64,000 bases of DNA from Blastobasis lacticolella (taxonomy: Eukaryota; Arthropoda; Insecta; Lepidoptera; Blastobasidae). Of this stretch, positions 1 to 9,544 are shown in pieces. Made by a program: the position numbers and the translations under genes. How positions within the stretch are numbered: the stretch's first letter is position 1; each line of letters opens with the position of its first letter. The stretch covers positions 3,050,501 through 3,114,500 of the forward strand of contig LR990053.1 of the NCBI GenBank assembly GCA_905147135.1, in the 5' to 3' direction. The notes below the pieces were generated by a model. It did no database searches. It saw only the letters and a list, made by a program, of their open reading frames with translations, and was not told where the DNA came from.

Positions 1-333
1 TTGCCAGTCACTTGCTCGCTACTCGCCATTCTGTTACGTCCGCCAACATAAAGATGTCGATCCGAGTGTTGTAAAAAAATATAAAATAAAATAATATAAT
101 ATCACAAATAGTTGTAATGTCCAAGTAAATTATATGTGTATATTAGATAAATATTTTGAAATTAAGCATTAAAATTTACAAATTAATATAATTGTGGGTA
201 TGTCAAAAAAAATAAAAAAAAATAAGAAAAGAATAATTAATTAATTCATGTAGTGTCCAGTGAACAGTGAACCAAGCTTCAGGACAAGTGCTTCTCCGCA
301 GCATCCTCCCATGTCACGGTATGTCAATGCTTA

Positions 334-525
334 TTACGAATCTACTTGTGCCCTCAGCACATGTACTTTTAATTTATTCTTGAACCCGTACAATGTTTTT
401 AGGGACCGAATAGGAGGTGGAAGATCATTCCATACCTTGGCTGAAGCATACTTGAAACAACGCTGAAATGCACTTGTACGATGTTTCGGTACGGTCATCA
501 AATAGCTGCTATACTGTCACCAATA
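334..525 (-). pseudogene. Non-LTR retrotransposon RT, C-terminal fragment
   Basis: On the minus strand an open frame of about 60 codons ends in TAA at 334-336. It carries the block KVWNDLPPPIRSL, the tryptophan-asparagine-x-leucine-proline motif typical of the extreme C-terminus of Jockey/CR1-group LINE ORF2 proteins, preceded by a Phe/Tyr-rich stretch and followed by a basic helix. Only the last part of the protein is present and no RT catalytic motif survives, so this is a 5'-truncated dead copy. The clade is not determined. An AT-rich stretch at 60-245 lies on its 3' side and could include its untranslated tail. Confidence 0.7.
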
Positions 526-544
526 ACATTTACAATTTATGCAT

Positions 545-725
545 TGAACCGCAGGTGCGTTGTCACTATAACAACCAAAATGGAATGCCTATAATTGCTG
601 TGGCTACCTTATCCTTCAAACAGGAACACAACAACGCAAGCATTGTAGCTTGACGGCAGAAATAGATAAGGCGGTGGTACTCACCCAGGCGGAGTCCTCA
701 GGCTTGACAGAGTCCTACCACATGA
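545..725 (-). repeat. LINE 3' tail repeat, family L3 (partial)
   Basis: The same sequence recurs at 42225-42305, 50697-51275 and 52066-52385, recognisable by a shared block reading GGCTACCTTATCCTTCAAAC on the plus strand. Better copies end in a T-run on their low-coordinate side, meaning a poly(A) tail on the minus strand, so the family is the 3' end of a minus-strand retroelement. This copy lacks the poly(A)-proximal part. No coding capacity. Confidence 0.65.
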
Positions 726-1260
726 TAAGAGTGTTGTCTATGTAGCACCTACATAAATTAGATACACTTATTTAAGTAACAAGTACTTTAGCAATATGAT
801 ACTGTATCACGAGGCGATAAGGCTGTTATTTTACCAACGTACTCCTGGAACATCTATTCAGTACGTTTTCTCAAAAAAAGTATCCGGAACGAGATTTAAA
901 ATAAACAGACGTAATCAAAGACACCGCTATCTCTTTTAGTTGCTCTACTAAATCTAACCGGACGGACCGGATGAAATAAAGTTTACACAGCACTCGTAGG
1001 ACTTCCAACACAGATGCCGTGAAGGAGTTTCAGTGCTTGGCGGTTTACTCAGCCGCTGTTTGAGAGCTGGATTCTGTCTCTCGGTGTGTGTTGTAAGAAA
1101 TGGGCTTTGGGCGTCTTGTGGTCTAACAAATGTGAACGAATAAAGCATAATGAAAATGAATGGTCTATACTTATGTTTTAGACATATAGATTACTTTTGA
1201 AACCTGTCAAAAATGGCGTAAAACAACATACATAAACAATCTTGTATAATTGTATAGACA
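726..1260. other. No recognisable feature
   Basis: AT-rich sequence without a coding pattern, repeat match within the window or RNA-like structure that I can defend. Confidence 0.5.
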
Positions 1261-1261
1261 G

Positions 1262-1440
1262 GGTGGACTGACTGAGGGTGACATTTTCTGCGTTATGTGC
1301 ATTAATTGAACACTAACATCGTGACCTGCATATTCAGGCAACAGAAAGTGTAATCGTGATCCAATCTGGTCAGGTTTTCCTATTAACAGGGTATAGGAGG
1401 TCAGATGGGTTATAGGGTTGCAATCCAAATGAGCGAGTGA
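1262..1440 (+). repeat. SINE T1, degenerate internal fragment
   Basis: It matches the middle of the long SINE T1 copy at 20172-20530, including the block GATCCAATCTGGTCAGG and the following GTCAGATGG region. Both the tRNA-like head and the CATCATCTTGGCG tail are missing or unrecognisable, so this is an old internal fragment. Confidence 0.55.
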
Positions 1441-2360
1441 AGAGAAATCGAAACTACATAATAATAATGGAAATGAAATGTGTACGATGGATAAATTATT
1501 CGTTTTACACAAATCCATCGAAACAGTTGCTACTGGAATATATCCAGCCTAGGCCATTATTATATCGTCTTTTACCAAAACGAATGTGCGCACACCCACA
1601 TCCACTATCGCTAAAAGGACGATCCATTTTAGATCATGTAACAAACACCGAGCTGTATTTATGCCTTAGAAAAAACGAACCATTCTTATATTTTATCTGT
1701 AACATAATGCTATGGGCAGAAATGTGAAAATGGACAACATAAATCACTTAAGAGGCTATTCCGAGGAATGTTATTTATTTAGTGAGACTTACGTACAGTG
1801 GATGATAATAAATTGTGAATGGAGTCACGTTTTGGTTTCCTGTACTCTCATGTATCGACGATCAAATGATCTTGATGATCAGCGGTAATCGACTTTACTA
1901 ATTTTGACATGCGCTTTCGCGTAAAATTCTCCGCAAAAATCAAGCGGTGGTCTCACGTGAACTAAATTAAATTTGATTTTTTTTTTTGCTTAAAACATGG
2001 TTGATAGGTCTTAAGATAATCATCACACAGTGGCTCTCACATGTTCAGCCAGTATTAACAGGCATGCAAACTTGATCAGCGTTAATGAACATGCACCTTA
2101 GGCTACCTTAAACTCTAAAAAATCCTTGACAGAATAAAAGGAGTGCTCCAATAGCCATTTATACAAGTCCTTTTTAAATTTGTTTATAGGCTGTTCTTTA
2201 ATTGCCAGTAGAATTTTATTAAATATTGATATAGCCATCGAATAACATTGCTTCAAATACAAAGTAGAATTTGGTGTAACTTCGTGTACAAGGCGAAATG
2301 GGTTAGCTAAATTAAGTTAAATTTAGCGATAAAAGTATCAAATTTAGCTGACAATTTACT
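1441..2360. other. No recognisable feature
   Basis: AT-rich; a short T-run lies near 1978-1987. No repeat family of this window and no protein motif is seen. Confidence 0.5.
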
Positions 2361-2361
2361 A

Positions 2362-2445
2362 GTGGCATCGCCATCATCATCTTGGCGTTAAATCCCGGTT
2401 CCGCTTTGGCGCGGCACGCGAGGGCCCGGGCTCCGCATCCCTACT
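2362..2445 (-). repeat. RTE-type LINE/SINE 3' tail
   Basis: It starts with CATCATCATCTTGGCGTTAA, the minus-strand 3' terminus shared by SINE T1 and the RTE-type LINE fragment at 53905-54250, followed by the conserved GAGGGCCCGGG block. The variant AAATCCCGGTT resembles the RTE copy at 53.9 kb more than the SINE copies, so a LINE origin is favoured. Confidence 0.55.
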
Positions 2446-2626
2446 CCTCTTATAGCTGACCCTAATCTAACAGCATTTTTTGAGTTATAAGCTGAAAAAT
2501 GTTGTGGTTTTTTGGCCCCCCTCAAGGTAGTTCAGGCTCCTCGAGGTCGAACACTATATTACATACCCTACATTATTCCCGAACAAACTCCCAAAATTTC
2601 ATTAAATTCGGAATTGTGTCTAGTTC

Positions 2627-3385
2627 TTTTTTTTTTTTTTATGTTATACGGCAGACAAACAGGCAAGCGGGCCACCTGATGGAAAGTGGTCACCGCCGCC
2701 TATGAACATCAGCAACACCAGGGGAGTCACTGATGCGTTGCCCGCCTCTGAAGAGACCTCTAATATACCTCTTGAACGATCCCATGTCATAGTCCAAAGG
2801 AAACACTGTGGCTGGGAGCTCATTCCACATCCGAATCGTACGAGCGAGAAACGTTCTTTCGAACCTTCGCGTCGTGACCAACAGAGGGTCCACGTAGTGA
2901 GGATGAGTACCAAGCCCACGGCGGGTGGTGCGATGGCGGAATTGTGCTGTGGGCACCAGATCGAAAAGTTCCTCGGAACACTCCCCATTGTACAGCCGAT
3001 AGAACACACACAGGGAGCCAAAGTCCCTTCGGTTTGCCTTTGGTTCCAACTTGCGAGTTAGTATGGGATCATCGACAATTCGTACAGCGCGTCTCTGTAC
3101 GGAGTCTAGAGGATTAAGCAGGTCGGCAGTTTCGCCGGCCCGAAGATGGGAACAATACTCCATATGTGGCCGCACTTGTGCCTTGTACAGCAGCAGGCGC
3201 TGCCCCGGGGTGAAGTATGGCTTGGACCGGTTAAGCACTCCAAGCTTTTTCGAAGCTAGTTTGGCCTTGCCTTCCAGGTGACTCCGGAATCGCACGCTAT
3301 CCGATATGTCGACACCGAGGATCCCAATACTTTTTGAGATGGAAAGGGGTGTTCCTTGAAACTGTGGCACTATGTCAAAGGGATC
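2627..3385 (-). mobile_element. 5'-truncated LINE (Jockey/CR1 group) with poly(A) tail
   Basis: The minus-strand insertion ends in a 14-base poly(A) tail (T-run at 2627-2640) preceded by a short 3' UTR and by the C-terminal third of an ORF2. Sequence similarity stops near 3385, so it is a typical 5'-truncated retrotransposition product. AGTTC occurs at both edges (2622-2626 and just after 3425) and could be a short target duplication, but this is weak. The same 3' UTR sequence (GCGGGCCACCTGATGG on the plus strand) ends the two T-family repeats at 17896 and 19785. Confidence 0.8.
2690..3370 (-). pseudogene. LINE ORF2 C-terminal region (RT thumb onward)
   Basis: An uninterrupted frame of 226 codons on the minus strand. 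Recognisable blocks in order: SIGILGVDIS with a following KLASKKLGVL (region just after the RT palm), a LLLYKAQVRPHMEYC stretch, QRRAVRIVDD, SLCVFYRLYNGECSEEL, and the terminal MWNELPATVFP motif near the end. These blocks are characteristic of a common lepidopteran Jockey/CR1-group LINE ORF2. The palm with the YxDD site is upstream and absent because the element is truncated. The frame opens without a true ATG. The intact frame suggests a fairly young copy. Confidence 0.85.
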
Positions 3386-3392
3386 TTCGAAA

Positions 3393-3425
3393 GGGGAAAG
3401 GGAGGGAGGGAGGGGGGGGAAAGGG
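3393..3425 (+). other. G-run cluster (G-quadruplex-like)
   Basis: Several runs of three to eight G separated by one to three A occur within about 33 bases, at the 5' truncation edge of the LINE ending near 3385. The pattern satisfies the usual G3+N1-7 rule for an intramolecular G-quadruplex. Function is not implied. Confidence 0.6.
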
Positions 3426-3429
3426 AGTT

Positions 3430-4540
3430 CGAAAGTACCTGCCGACCGAGCTATTAGGTTAAGGATGTAATATGGAACCGAGTAAAGTGCTGTTTATATC
3501 TAGATCGTACAAGTCCGTCACACATCGGCTTCAGTAATATTTATTTACCCTCCACTTACTAACCTCCACCAACAGAAACATTACCCTAATTCCATAGTAA
3601 TTACCCCGTTGAATAATTTATAATCTACACTCTTTACATCGTTCCTCTTATGAAAATATAAAACTTATTTTTCGCTTCCTGTATACTCTATTGGAGGCGA
3701 AAAAAGTATCCTGTCACCAGATCACGCTGTGCGTAATCACGTCAATTCAACCGGAAATAACTTCGGGCCAAGTCGCAAATTCAATGACCAATAACTTTAT
3801 TTGGGTTCTTGAGAGGGATGTTTGACGAAATGATTCTTTGTGTCTAATAAAGTGGGGTTGTAAGAGAGTTTTGGACCTTGTTTCTGTTCGTTGTAAAGCC
3901 CTGAATAAGCATACAAAAAAGCGAGAAGCGATTAAAAATTTAATGCGTTAAGAAATCCCAAGCTACTACGCAAATATATGAAAAGTGTCAGCACCGTGTT
4001 AGGAAATCTAATGCTATTCATCTTATCCGAAAACGAGAATAAATAAAATCTATACAAATATTTTATAGAGAAAAGATTTGTATTTTTGTTTGTAACGAAT
4101 AAACTCAATAACATCAGGAGCGTTCTTAAAAATTCGTTCACTAATGGAATGCTACATTATCACTGAGTAACATATATCACTTTTTATCTCGGGAAAATAA
4201 GAGGTTACCGCGGGAATGTTAGTTATTTACAGAGATGGACACTTACACGGCGCGGGTGAAAGCCGCTGAGAATTGCTAGAAAAAATAAAATAAATACAAT
4301 ATTCTGTGTAAGGTATCTAGAGAAAGTAGTCTACGCACTAGAAATCCGAAGGCAATTTTCCGTACGTCACGCCTTCTTCCCGGGTTGTCCAAAGATGGGG
4401 TGGGCCAAAGATCTTGGATCATAATGTAATTTAACGCTGCCTGAAAATAACTTGTGCAACGCATTAACTGTAATGTTGTACAAAGTATAAGAATAGAATA
4501 AATAAATAAAAAATCATTACGATTTTTTTATAATCCATTT
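3430..4540. other. No recognisable feature
   Basis: AT-rich unique-looking DNA. A short GCGCGGGTGAAAGCCGC stretch at 4251-4267, followed by GCTAGA at 4275, resembles the end of the H2-type repeat near 59850-59895, but is too short to assign. Confidence 0.45.
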
Positions 4541-4549
4541 CATTTATTG

Positions 4550-4615
4550 AAACTAGCCAGGCATTTGACCGCCATCACACCTTGTGGTGACGATGCGGCT
4601 GAAGATGGAACATGC
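4550..4615 (-). repeat. LINE 3' end relic (same family as 61225)
   Basis: It resembles the region around the stop codon of the LINE fragment at 61225-61350: CTAGCCAG, ATTTGACC, a CACC-rich stretch and a GACGATGC block in the same order. Only about 65 bases remain. Confidence 0.45.
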
Positions 4616-5276
4616 AATAATTTAATTGATAATTGTGAAATAGATAAATGTGTAATGCTAGTTTTAAACATTTACGAAGTCATACGAAAACAGAAAAGGT
4701 ATTAATTAACATAGAAACACCTACGATATTATTATGAAACAATTAAAAAGCAACTGCAATGATCGTGCAAAAACATCAATCTCAAACTTCCAAATTCGGC
4801 GCTCAACCCTTTCGTCACGCAGTACAGTAGCGCGCCAAATTTGTAGGGCACTGGGCTAATTTGTCCCGGAAAGTTGTCCCGTTTGTCCCACTACAGCAGT
4901 CCCGGGGGGGCCGCGTTCGATTCTCCTGGAAATTAAAACGTCATGACCATTAACACACTCCGGCACTCGTAAATTGTTTAACTTTTCCCATTAAACGCTG
5001 AATTTCGCTGGAAGTTATTATAGCTTATTACTCGACGGGGCTCTTTCGAACTGCTAGTGGAGTGCTGCAGTGTTTTATGAGAGATTTTGAATACGTATGT
5101 AGGCTAAACAGTCGATCGTCACAGGCTAATGATTCAAGTTGTTTTTTATTTATCTAGGTCAACGATAAACGAGCGGATGGCATAGCGATCCTCAATGTCG
5201 CAACAGTCCAGTGCTGGACTTAGGCTTTACATTGGTGAATAACTTAATAGAAAAGTCTGATAACCCTGACAGAGTC

Positions 5277-5500
5277 GACATATACTCAAATATTTCCGAA
5301 ACATCTGAACCGGTTTTAATGAAACAAAGTTTCTTGATCTCGATTAAACTGGCTATTAGATGCAGAAGATCCGCTTCCAAATCGCTTTATTCTTTCGGGA
5401 GCTACAGTGCTACAGATAGACACACAGGTACACAAATGTACACACGTCCAAATTACAACAACACTCTTTTTTGTCAGGGCTGAAACACAAAACGCTGCTA
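5277..5500 (+). repeat. Dispersed repeat R190, copy 3
   Basis: It shares ACTCAAATATTT, GAACCGGTTTTAATGAAACA and TTTCGGGAGCTAC blocks, in the same order, with copies at 19065-19255 and 19575-19775. No coding potential and no tRNA-like head. Class unknown. This copy is uninterrupted at the position where copy 1 carries a MITE, so it helps define the empty site. Confidence 0.65.
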
Positions 5501-5619
5501 CCCATTTTACAAGCTTTAATTTGACTTTTAATGTTTTTATTTAAACGAAAGGTCTGAGATAGAGTCGGAGGGTCATATAGGAACTATAAACTCAACCGAG
5601 GTTTGCCGACACCATGATT

Positions 5620-5865
5620 CAGGATTCGGTCTGCTAGGTAATTAGAATAGAGCGACTGACCTCTGACCTGAATCAGAGGTTTCACGGTTGGAATGGATCA
5701 CGGTTACTTATTCAGTCGCCTGAATGTTAAGATTTGCTCACGATAATTTACCTCATCATCAGAGGCTAGTATAGACATCGGTACATAGCGGTACTAAGGA
5801 TCGAACTCGGTACCTCTTTTTTACGAAGATGACCAGATTACCATTAAGCCACCAACGCTCTCATT
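5620..5865 (-). repeat. SINE T1, diverged copy
   Basis: The minus-strand copy contains the T1 body (TGGATCACGGTTA, CAGTCGCCTGAATG) and, at its high-coordinate end, a remnant of the tRNA-like head (ATCGAACTCGGTACCTC on the plus strand, the complement of a box-B region). The CATCATCTTGGCG tail is missing. Confidence 0.6.
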
Positions 5866-5904
5866 TATTTCCTTCGTAATATAAGTATTAAAATTATTAG
5901 TTAA

Positions 5905-6090
5905 CTAGCAGCCGCCCCGGCTTCGCACACGTACCACTACGGGTACACGGGTATATAGCCTATGTCACCCGGGGATAGTGTAGCTTCCCAACGGTGAAAG
6001 AATTTTTGAAATCGGTCCAGTAGTTTCTATTCAATGCAAACAAACAAACAAAAAATCAAACCTTTCCTCTTTATAATATTAGTATAGATG
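5905..6090 (-). repeat. H2 repeat, Helitron-like end candidate
   Basis: On the plus strand it runs from AACTAGCAGCCGCCCCGGCTT to CTTTATAATATTAGTATAG. It contains AATCGGTCCAGTAGTTTCT and a (CAAA)n stretch, a layout I recognise as a very common lepidopteran interspersed repeat. Read on the minus strand it ends in a GC-rich short palindrome followed by GCTAGT, which fits a Helitron 3' terminus. The assignment to Helitrons is inference. Confidence 0.5.
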
Positions 6091-6815
6091 TCAATGTACA
6101 TTTCAACTATAAAATAAATTAATGTCAACAAATATCAATATCATTAAATAATAATACATGCGTCAACACAATGTAATTCACAATAATGCTTCATCCAAAA
6201 TGCGGGTAGTCAATGGGGGTAGTAAATAATGTAACGCCAAAGAAATGGGAAAAGAAAAACCAGCAACATAAGTATTAAAATAATAGTCCTTCTTATTGAA
6301 ACAACCTAAATATTCCAGCACATATGAATCGTGGTATTTTTCTGTTCAGCTAACCCGTAAAGCGCTTGGTATTTAAGTTCGGTGCCAACTTTTTACAAAA
6401 ACGGACGATAACGCCGGCTTTGACAGAGGTTTACTTTTTTAAAATATTTATCGCTTCCTCTATAAATACGGGCGCCATGACAGATCTTTATTCCAGAAGT
6501 TTTTCATTTTATACGTTTTCAACGAGTTACGTGGAATACGTTATCGGGAAATTGTAGGTAGTAATGGGTTATGATATTGGTAATCTGAATAAACTCAAAA
6601 TGTGCTCGTAATTGAGTCTCAATTCAATATCAAAAGCATGTGATTTACATTAATCAAATTTATTAATTTTATTTATATTAATGCAAAAGTCCATAGGCTA
6701 TGGTAACTAACGCTTTCTTGCAATCTTAGTGGGTAGTCGATCTATATCTTGGCTAAAGTGGTAACTTTATTTAAATTCAACAAAATACTTACAGTTACAG
6801 CGGTGACAATGTCCA
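6091..6815. other. No recognisable feature
   Basis: AT-rich sequence between the H2 repeat and the palindromic element at 6819. No family match inside the window. Confidence 0.45.
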
Positions 6816-6818
6816 GTA

Positions 6819-6989
6819 GGCTAATTACATAACGCTGTTGCCAACAATTCTCTGATTACAATGATTAAAATTGTTACTTTTGCCTTGTTAGCTCCTGAAC
6901 CCATGATATCGATGATACGCAATCGCAAAAGTAACAATTTCAAACATTGAAATCAGAGAATTGTTGGCAACAGCGTTTCGTAATTAGCC
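6819..6989. mobile_element. Palindromic MITE with TA flanks
   Basis: The two arms are near-perfect inverted repeats of about 65 bases, each starting GGCTAATTAC and running through GCTGTTGCCAACAATTCTCT, with a short unique centre near 6886-6925. TA dinucleotides sit directly outside both arms (6817-6818 and 6990-6991), compatible with a TA target duplication. There is no coding capacity, so it is non-autonomous. The superfamily cannot be named from the arms alone. Confidence 0.75.
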
Positions 6990-7085
6990 TACAGTTGCCA
7001 GCTGGCTTTGCCGGTTATGTTCATGCCAAAAGGTGCTTTGTAACAAGGTCCGCGTAATTTTGCAACAAACAGGGTATTTTCTTTT

Positions 7086-7290
7086 CCAATTGGCTCCAAT
7101 GTGTTCGCGGTTACACATTGCAGCCAATTGGCATATGTCAGGCAGGCATTGGTTGGAGTTGGCAAGGTTTCGCTGTGAGAGTCGCAAAAAACTACGCGAT
7201 GTCTAATGCTGGCAGCAAGCAGCCTATGTGGTTTACGGAACCGGTCCAAATGTCTTGGAAAAAAATTGTCCAAGATATTTGGACCGGTTT
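7086..7290. other. Two strong hairpins in tandem
   Basis: The first hairpin pairs 7086-7104 with 7113-7131 (CCAATTGGCTCCAATGTGT and its near-complement, one mismatch). The second pairs 7239-7259 with 7269-7289 (AACCGGTCCAAATGTCTTGGA and its near-complement, two mismatches) around a short A-rich loop. They lie just right of the MITE at 6819-6989 and may belong to a larger foldback element. Confidence 0.6.
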
Positions 7291-7352
7291 CAATGTTTGG
7301 GCGCTGGATTTGTAACTTTGTAAAAGTAGGCTTCGAAAAATATTCGCTTTTT

Positions 7353-7507
7353 TAATCATCTTGGCGTTAATGTCCCGGTTGTGCTCTCGCGCACGAGGGC
7401 CCGGGGTCCGCATTGACCGTGATCCAGGATTTGGCAGGTCAGGTAATTACAGTGAAGCGACTGCCGTCTGACCTCCATGACCCTGCTACCAGGGGAACCT
7501 GACTTGG
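7353..7507 (-). repeat. SINE T1, 3' half
   Basis: It opens with the tail sequence ATCATCTTGGCGTTAATG, then the CGAGGGCCCGGGGTCCG block, GATCCAGGATTTGGCAGG, and the TCTGACC...CCAGGGGAACCTGAC segment. All match the long copy at 20172-20530 in reverse. The tRNA-like head is absent, the usual result of 5' truncation during retrotransposition. Confidence 0.75.
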
Positions 7508-7509
7508 CT

Positions 7510-8265
7510 TTTATAATAAAAATTAAAGATTCGATTTATGTAAAATGTCAAGTTATTTAAAACGGACCTTAGCATATTATCTAACAAAAAAAGAAAAAAA
7601 ATGATAGGTTAGTTTTAACATTGATTCCTACGTATCAAGTTTACGTCAATATAATTTAATATTTTAAAAATCAACAAAATGTGCAATGAAAGCAATGAAT
7701 GTGTATAAGTAAAACGGTTATTATTTTAAAATTAGTACTTAACGCGTATCTGTCTTACAGATCGACGCGAAACGCAGATGTAAACGTATAGCTAAAATAA
7801 ATATCAAGCCATAAACATCATGATATACCTATATCCGCAGAACCTAATACATTCTCGAACCCCGGATCAGGGTAAAAATCAATTCATAATTATCCAGCAA
7901 ACACAAAACCGAAGAATCAGCTGATAATAATCAGCCACTACCACTGGATAATTATCGTCAATAACTGCTACAAGCTAATAAAGCAAAGGTAACACAATCA
8001 AAGGCTAATCAAGCTAACTACGGAGCGAGGGAAGCCGCCGGAAGTTCTCGTATGAATTAAACAAGTTGCCGAAAGCCCAGACGAAAGCTCGCTCGTCAGC
8101 ATTCGGGAACTTTCGGAATTGATTCGGAAAGTTTTGAATACGCAAAACGTAGGCCAGGTGGCCTGTGACTGATTGTAGGTGTTAAGGGGAGAGTCGTCTA
8201 AAGGGTTTATGAATAAATAATGTGCTCGGACAATAATATGTCAGATTTTAAGATTTCGTGGTTAT
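7510..8265. other. No recognisable feature
   Basis: AT-rich to about 8000, then mixed composition. No protein motif or repeat family match was found. Confidence 0.45.
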
Positions 8266-8271
8266 TCACTA

Positions 8272-8400
8272 CACTTTCACTACACATTCACACGCACTTG
8301 AGAGTCTAAACCCAGCAACACCTCTTCTCATCACATCTTCGTCGTCTTTTTCTTCTTCGTTACCGTGGTAACAAACCCGATAATATGTGTAGTGAAAGTG
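8272..8400. mobile_element. Short MITE-like inverted-repeat element
   Basis: A perfect 16-base terminal inverted repeat, CACTTTCACTACACAT, lies at 8272-8287 and its complement at 8385-8400. TA sits immediately outside each end, which extends the perfect match to 18 bases. The 97-base interior is pyrimidine-rich and non-coding. The element abuts the 3' end of the SINE C copy at 8403. Confidence 0.6.
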
Positions 8401-8402
8401 TA

Positions 8403-8464
8403 ATAATAATTCACACAGCGCCATCTAACCCCATAGCAAGCAAAGTTTGTTTTATGTTATGGGT
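8403..8464 (-). repeat. SINE C, 3' part (interrupted copy)
   Basis: The minus-strand 3' end of SINE C: TTCACACAGCGCCATCTA then GCAAGCAAAGTTTG and TTATGGGT, matching in reverse the ends at 23250-23300, 46580-46625 and 63790-63835. The copy resumes at 13090 on the other side of the LINE, so this SINE was the LINE's target. Confidence 0.8.
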
Positions 8465-8474
8465 AACCAGGGTA

Positions 8475-8509
8475 TCAGTTCGTCTGCGGACACCACACAA
8501 TAAAGCCGT
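8475..8509 (+). promoter_or_regulatory. LINE internal promoter: Inr plus DPE-like
   Basis: TCAGTT at 8475-8480 is an exact match to the arthropod initiator TCAKTY, placing +1 at A8477. AGCCGT at 8504-8509 occupies +28 to +33 and matches the downstream promoter element RGWYVT at five of six positions. TATA-less Inr/DPE promoters at the extreme 5' end are known for Drosophila Jockey-group elements. This position coincides with the point where SINE sequence gives way to the LINE, which supports 8475 as the approximate element start. Confidence 0.5.
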
Positions 8510-8561
8510 GCGCTTGCCTTTTTCGTAATTTCCAGTGGTTCTAGAGCTTTTCGTTCCGAAG

Positions 8562-9491
8562 ATGAATACGTGTGCTCAGTGTGATTCACAATTCACCGAT
8601 GGTGTCGTGTGCAGCTCATGTAATCGGCAGCTGGATTTCCAGTGCTCTGGAATATCCGAAGTCGGATACAGGAAGTTGGGTGAAAGGAAAAACACATGGC
8701 GCTGCCCAAAGTGTAAAAACAATCCACCGCTGTCACCTGTTGTAAGTTCGCCTTTGGAATCTCAAGTGCTGAGTATACAGGAAGAACTAAAAAGAATAGT
8801 TGAAAAGCTGGCTCCCCTGGCGACATTGGTCGAGGATGTGAAGACTATTAAGGCTGAGATAGGTAATCTCCAAAATTCAATAACTAAGGCTCATGACACC
8901 TTGAGCATTCTCTCTAACAAGGTGGTGAGCTTAGAATCAAGAGTTGAAGATGTTGAAAAAATTACCAGTGCAATACCAGATTTACAATCAGAGATAGCCC
9001 GTATGAAACAGGAGTTAAATGAACGAGATCAATGGGCTAGATCAAATAATATTGAAATAATGGGAATACCTATGAAAAAGGATGAAAATTTGTATGATAT
9101 CGTTACAAAAATCGGGGATATGATTGAATATCCAATCAAGAAAAATGATATTAATTACATCGCAAGAATACCTACGCGCCGTCCAGATGCCATCAAGCCA
9201 ATTGTCATGTCACTCAACAATCGCTATCTGAAGGAGGAGTATATAGCTGCCGCCCGTAAGAAAAAATCGCTGAAACTTCAGTTACTGGGTTTTGCTGAGA
9301 GTGATTCGGCTTTTGTAAATGACCACCTTACAGCGTATAATAAAAGCCTACTATCTAAAGCCAAGGTCCTGGCAAAGGAAAACAATTTCCAATTTATCTG
9401 GGTTAGGCACAGTAAAGTATGGGCAAGGAAAACTGATAAATCCAAGGTGTTTTTTATAAAGTCGGAAAAAGATCTCGAAAAAATACAATAG
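8562..9491 (+). CDS. LINE ORF1 protein, PHD finger and coiled coil
   Basis: 309 residues from the ATG at 8562, chosen because the upstream in-frame extension to 8535 begins at GTG, not an ATG, and because A at -3 gives a good start context. Residues 4-51 form a PHD/RING-like finger with Cys at 4, 7, 17, 20, 28, 48 and 51; the position normally held by His is Asp25. Residues about 66-141 are heptad-rich and predicted coiled coil (trimer- or dimer-forming). From WARSNNIEIMGIP onward (about residues 147-160) the protein resembles the C-terminal domain of lepidopteran LINE ORF1 proteins that is related to baculovirus FP proteins, probably an RNA-binding fold. Role: RNA packaging into the retrotransposition particle (family knowledge). 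The frame is intact and ends in TAG. Confidence 0.8.
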   Translation: MNTCAQCDSQFTDGVVCSSCNRQLDFQCSGISEVGYRKLGERKNTWRCPKCKNNPPLSPVVSSPLESQVLSIQEELKRIVEKLAPLATLVEDVKTIKAEIGNLQNSITKAHDTLSILSNKVVSLESRVEDVEKITSAIPDLQSEIARMKQELNERDQWARSNNIEIMGIPMKKDENLYDIVTKIGDMIEYPIKKNDINYIARIPTRRPDAIKPIVMSLNNRYLKEEYIAAARKKKSLKLQLLGFAESDSAFVNDHLTAYNKSLLSKAKVLAKENNFQFIWVRHSKVWARKTDKSKVFFIKSEKDLEKIQ

Positions 9492-9544
9492 GTACTAAAA
9501 GTGTCAATACCTACTCAATACATGTTATATCTCTTTCCATATTA

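Noticed and set aside
8535..8561. Upstream extension of LINE ORF1
   Set aside because: It starts at GTG; a eukaryotic ORF1 more plausibly begins at the ATG at 8562, directly before the zinc finger and with A at -3.
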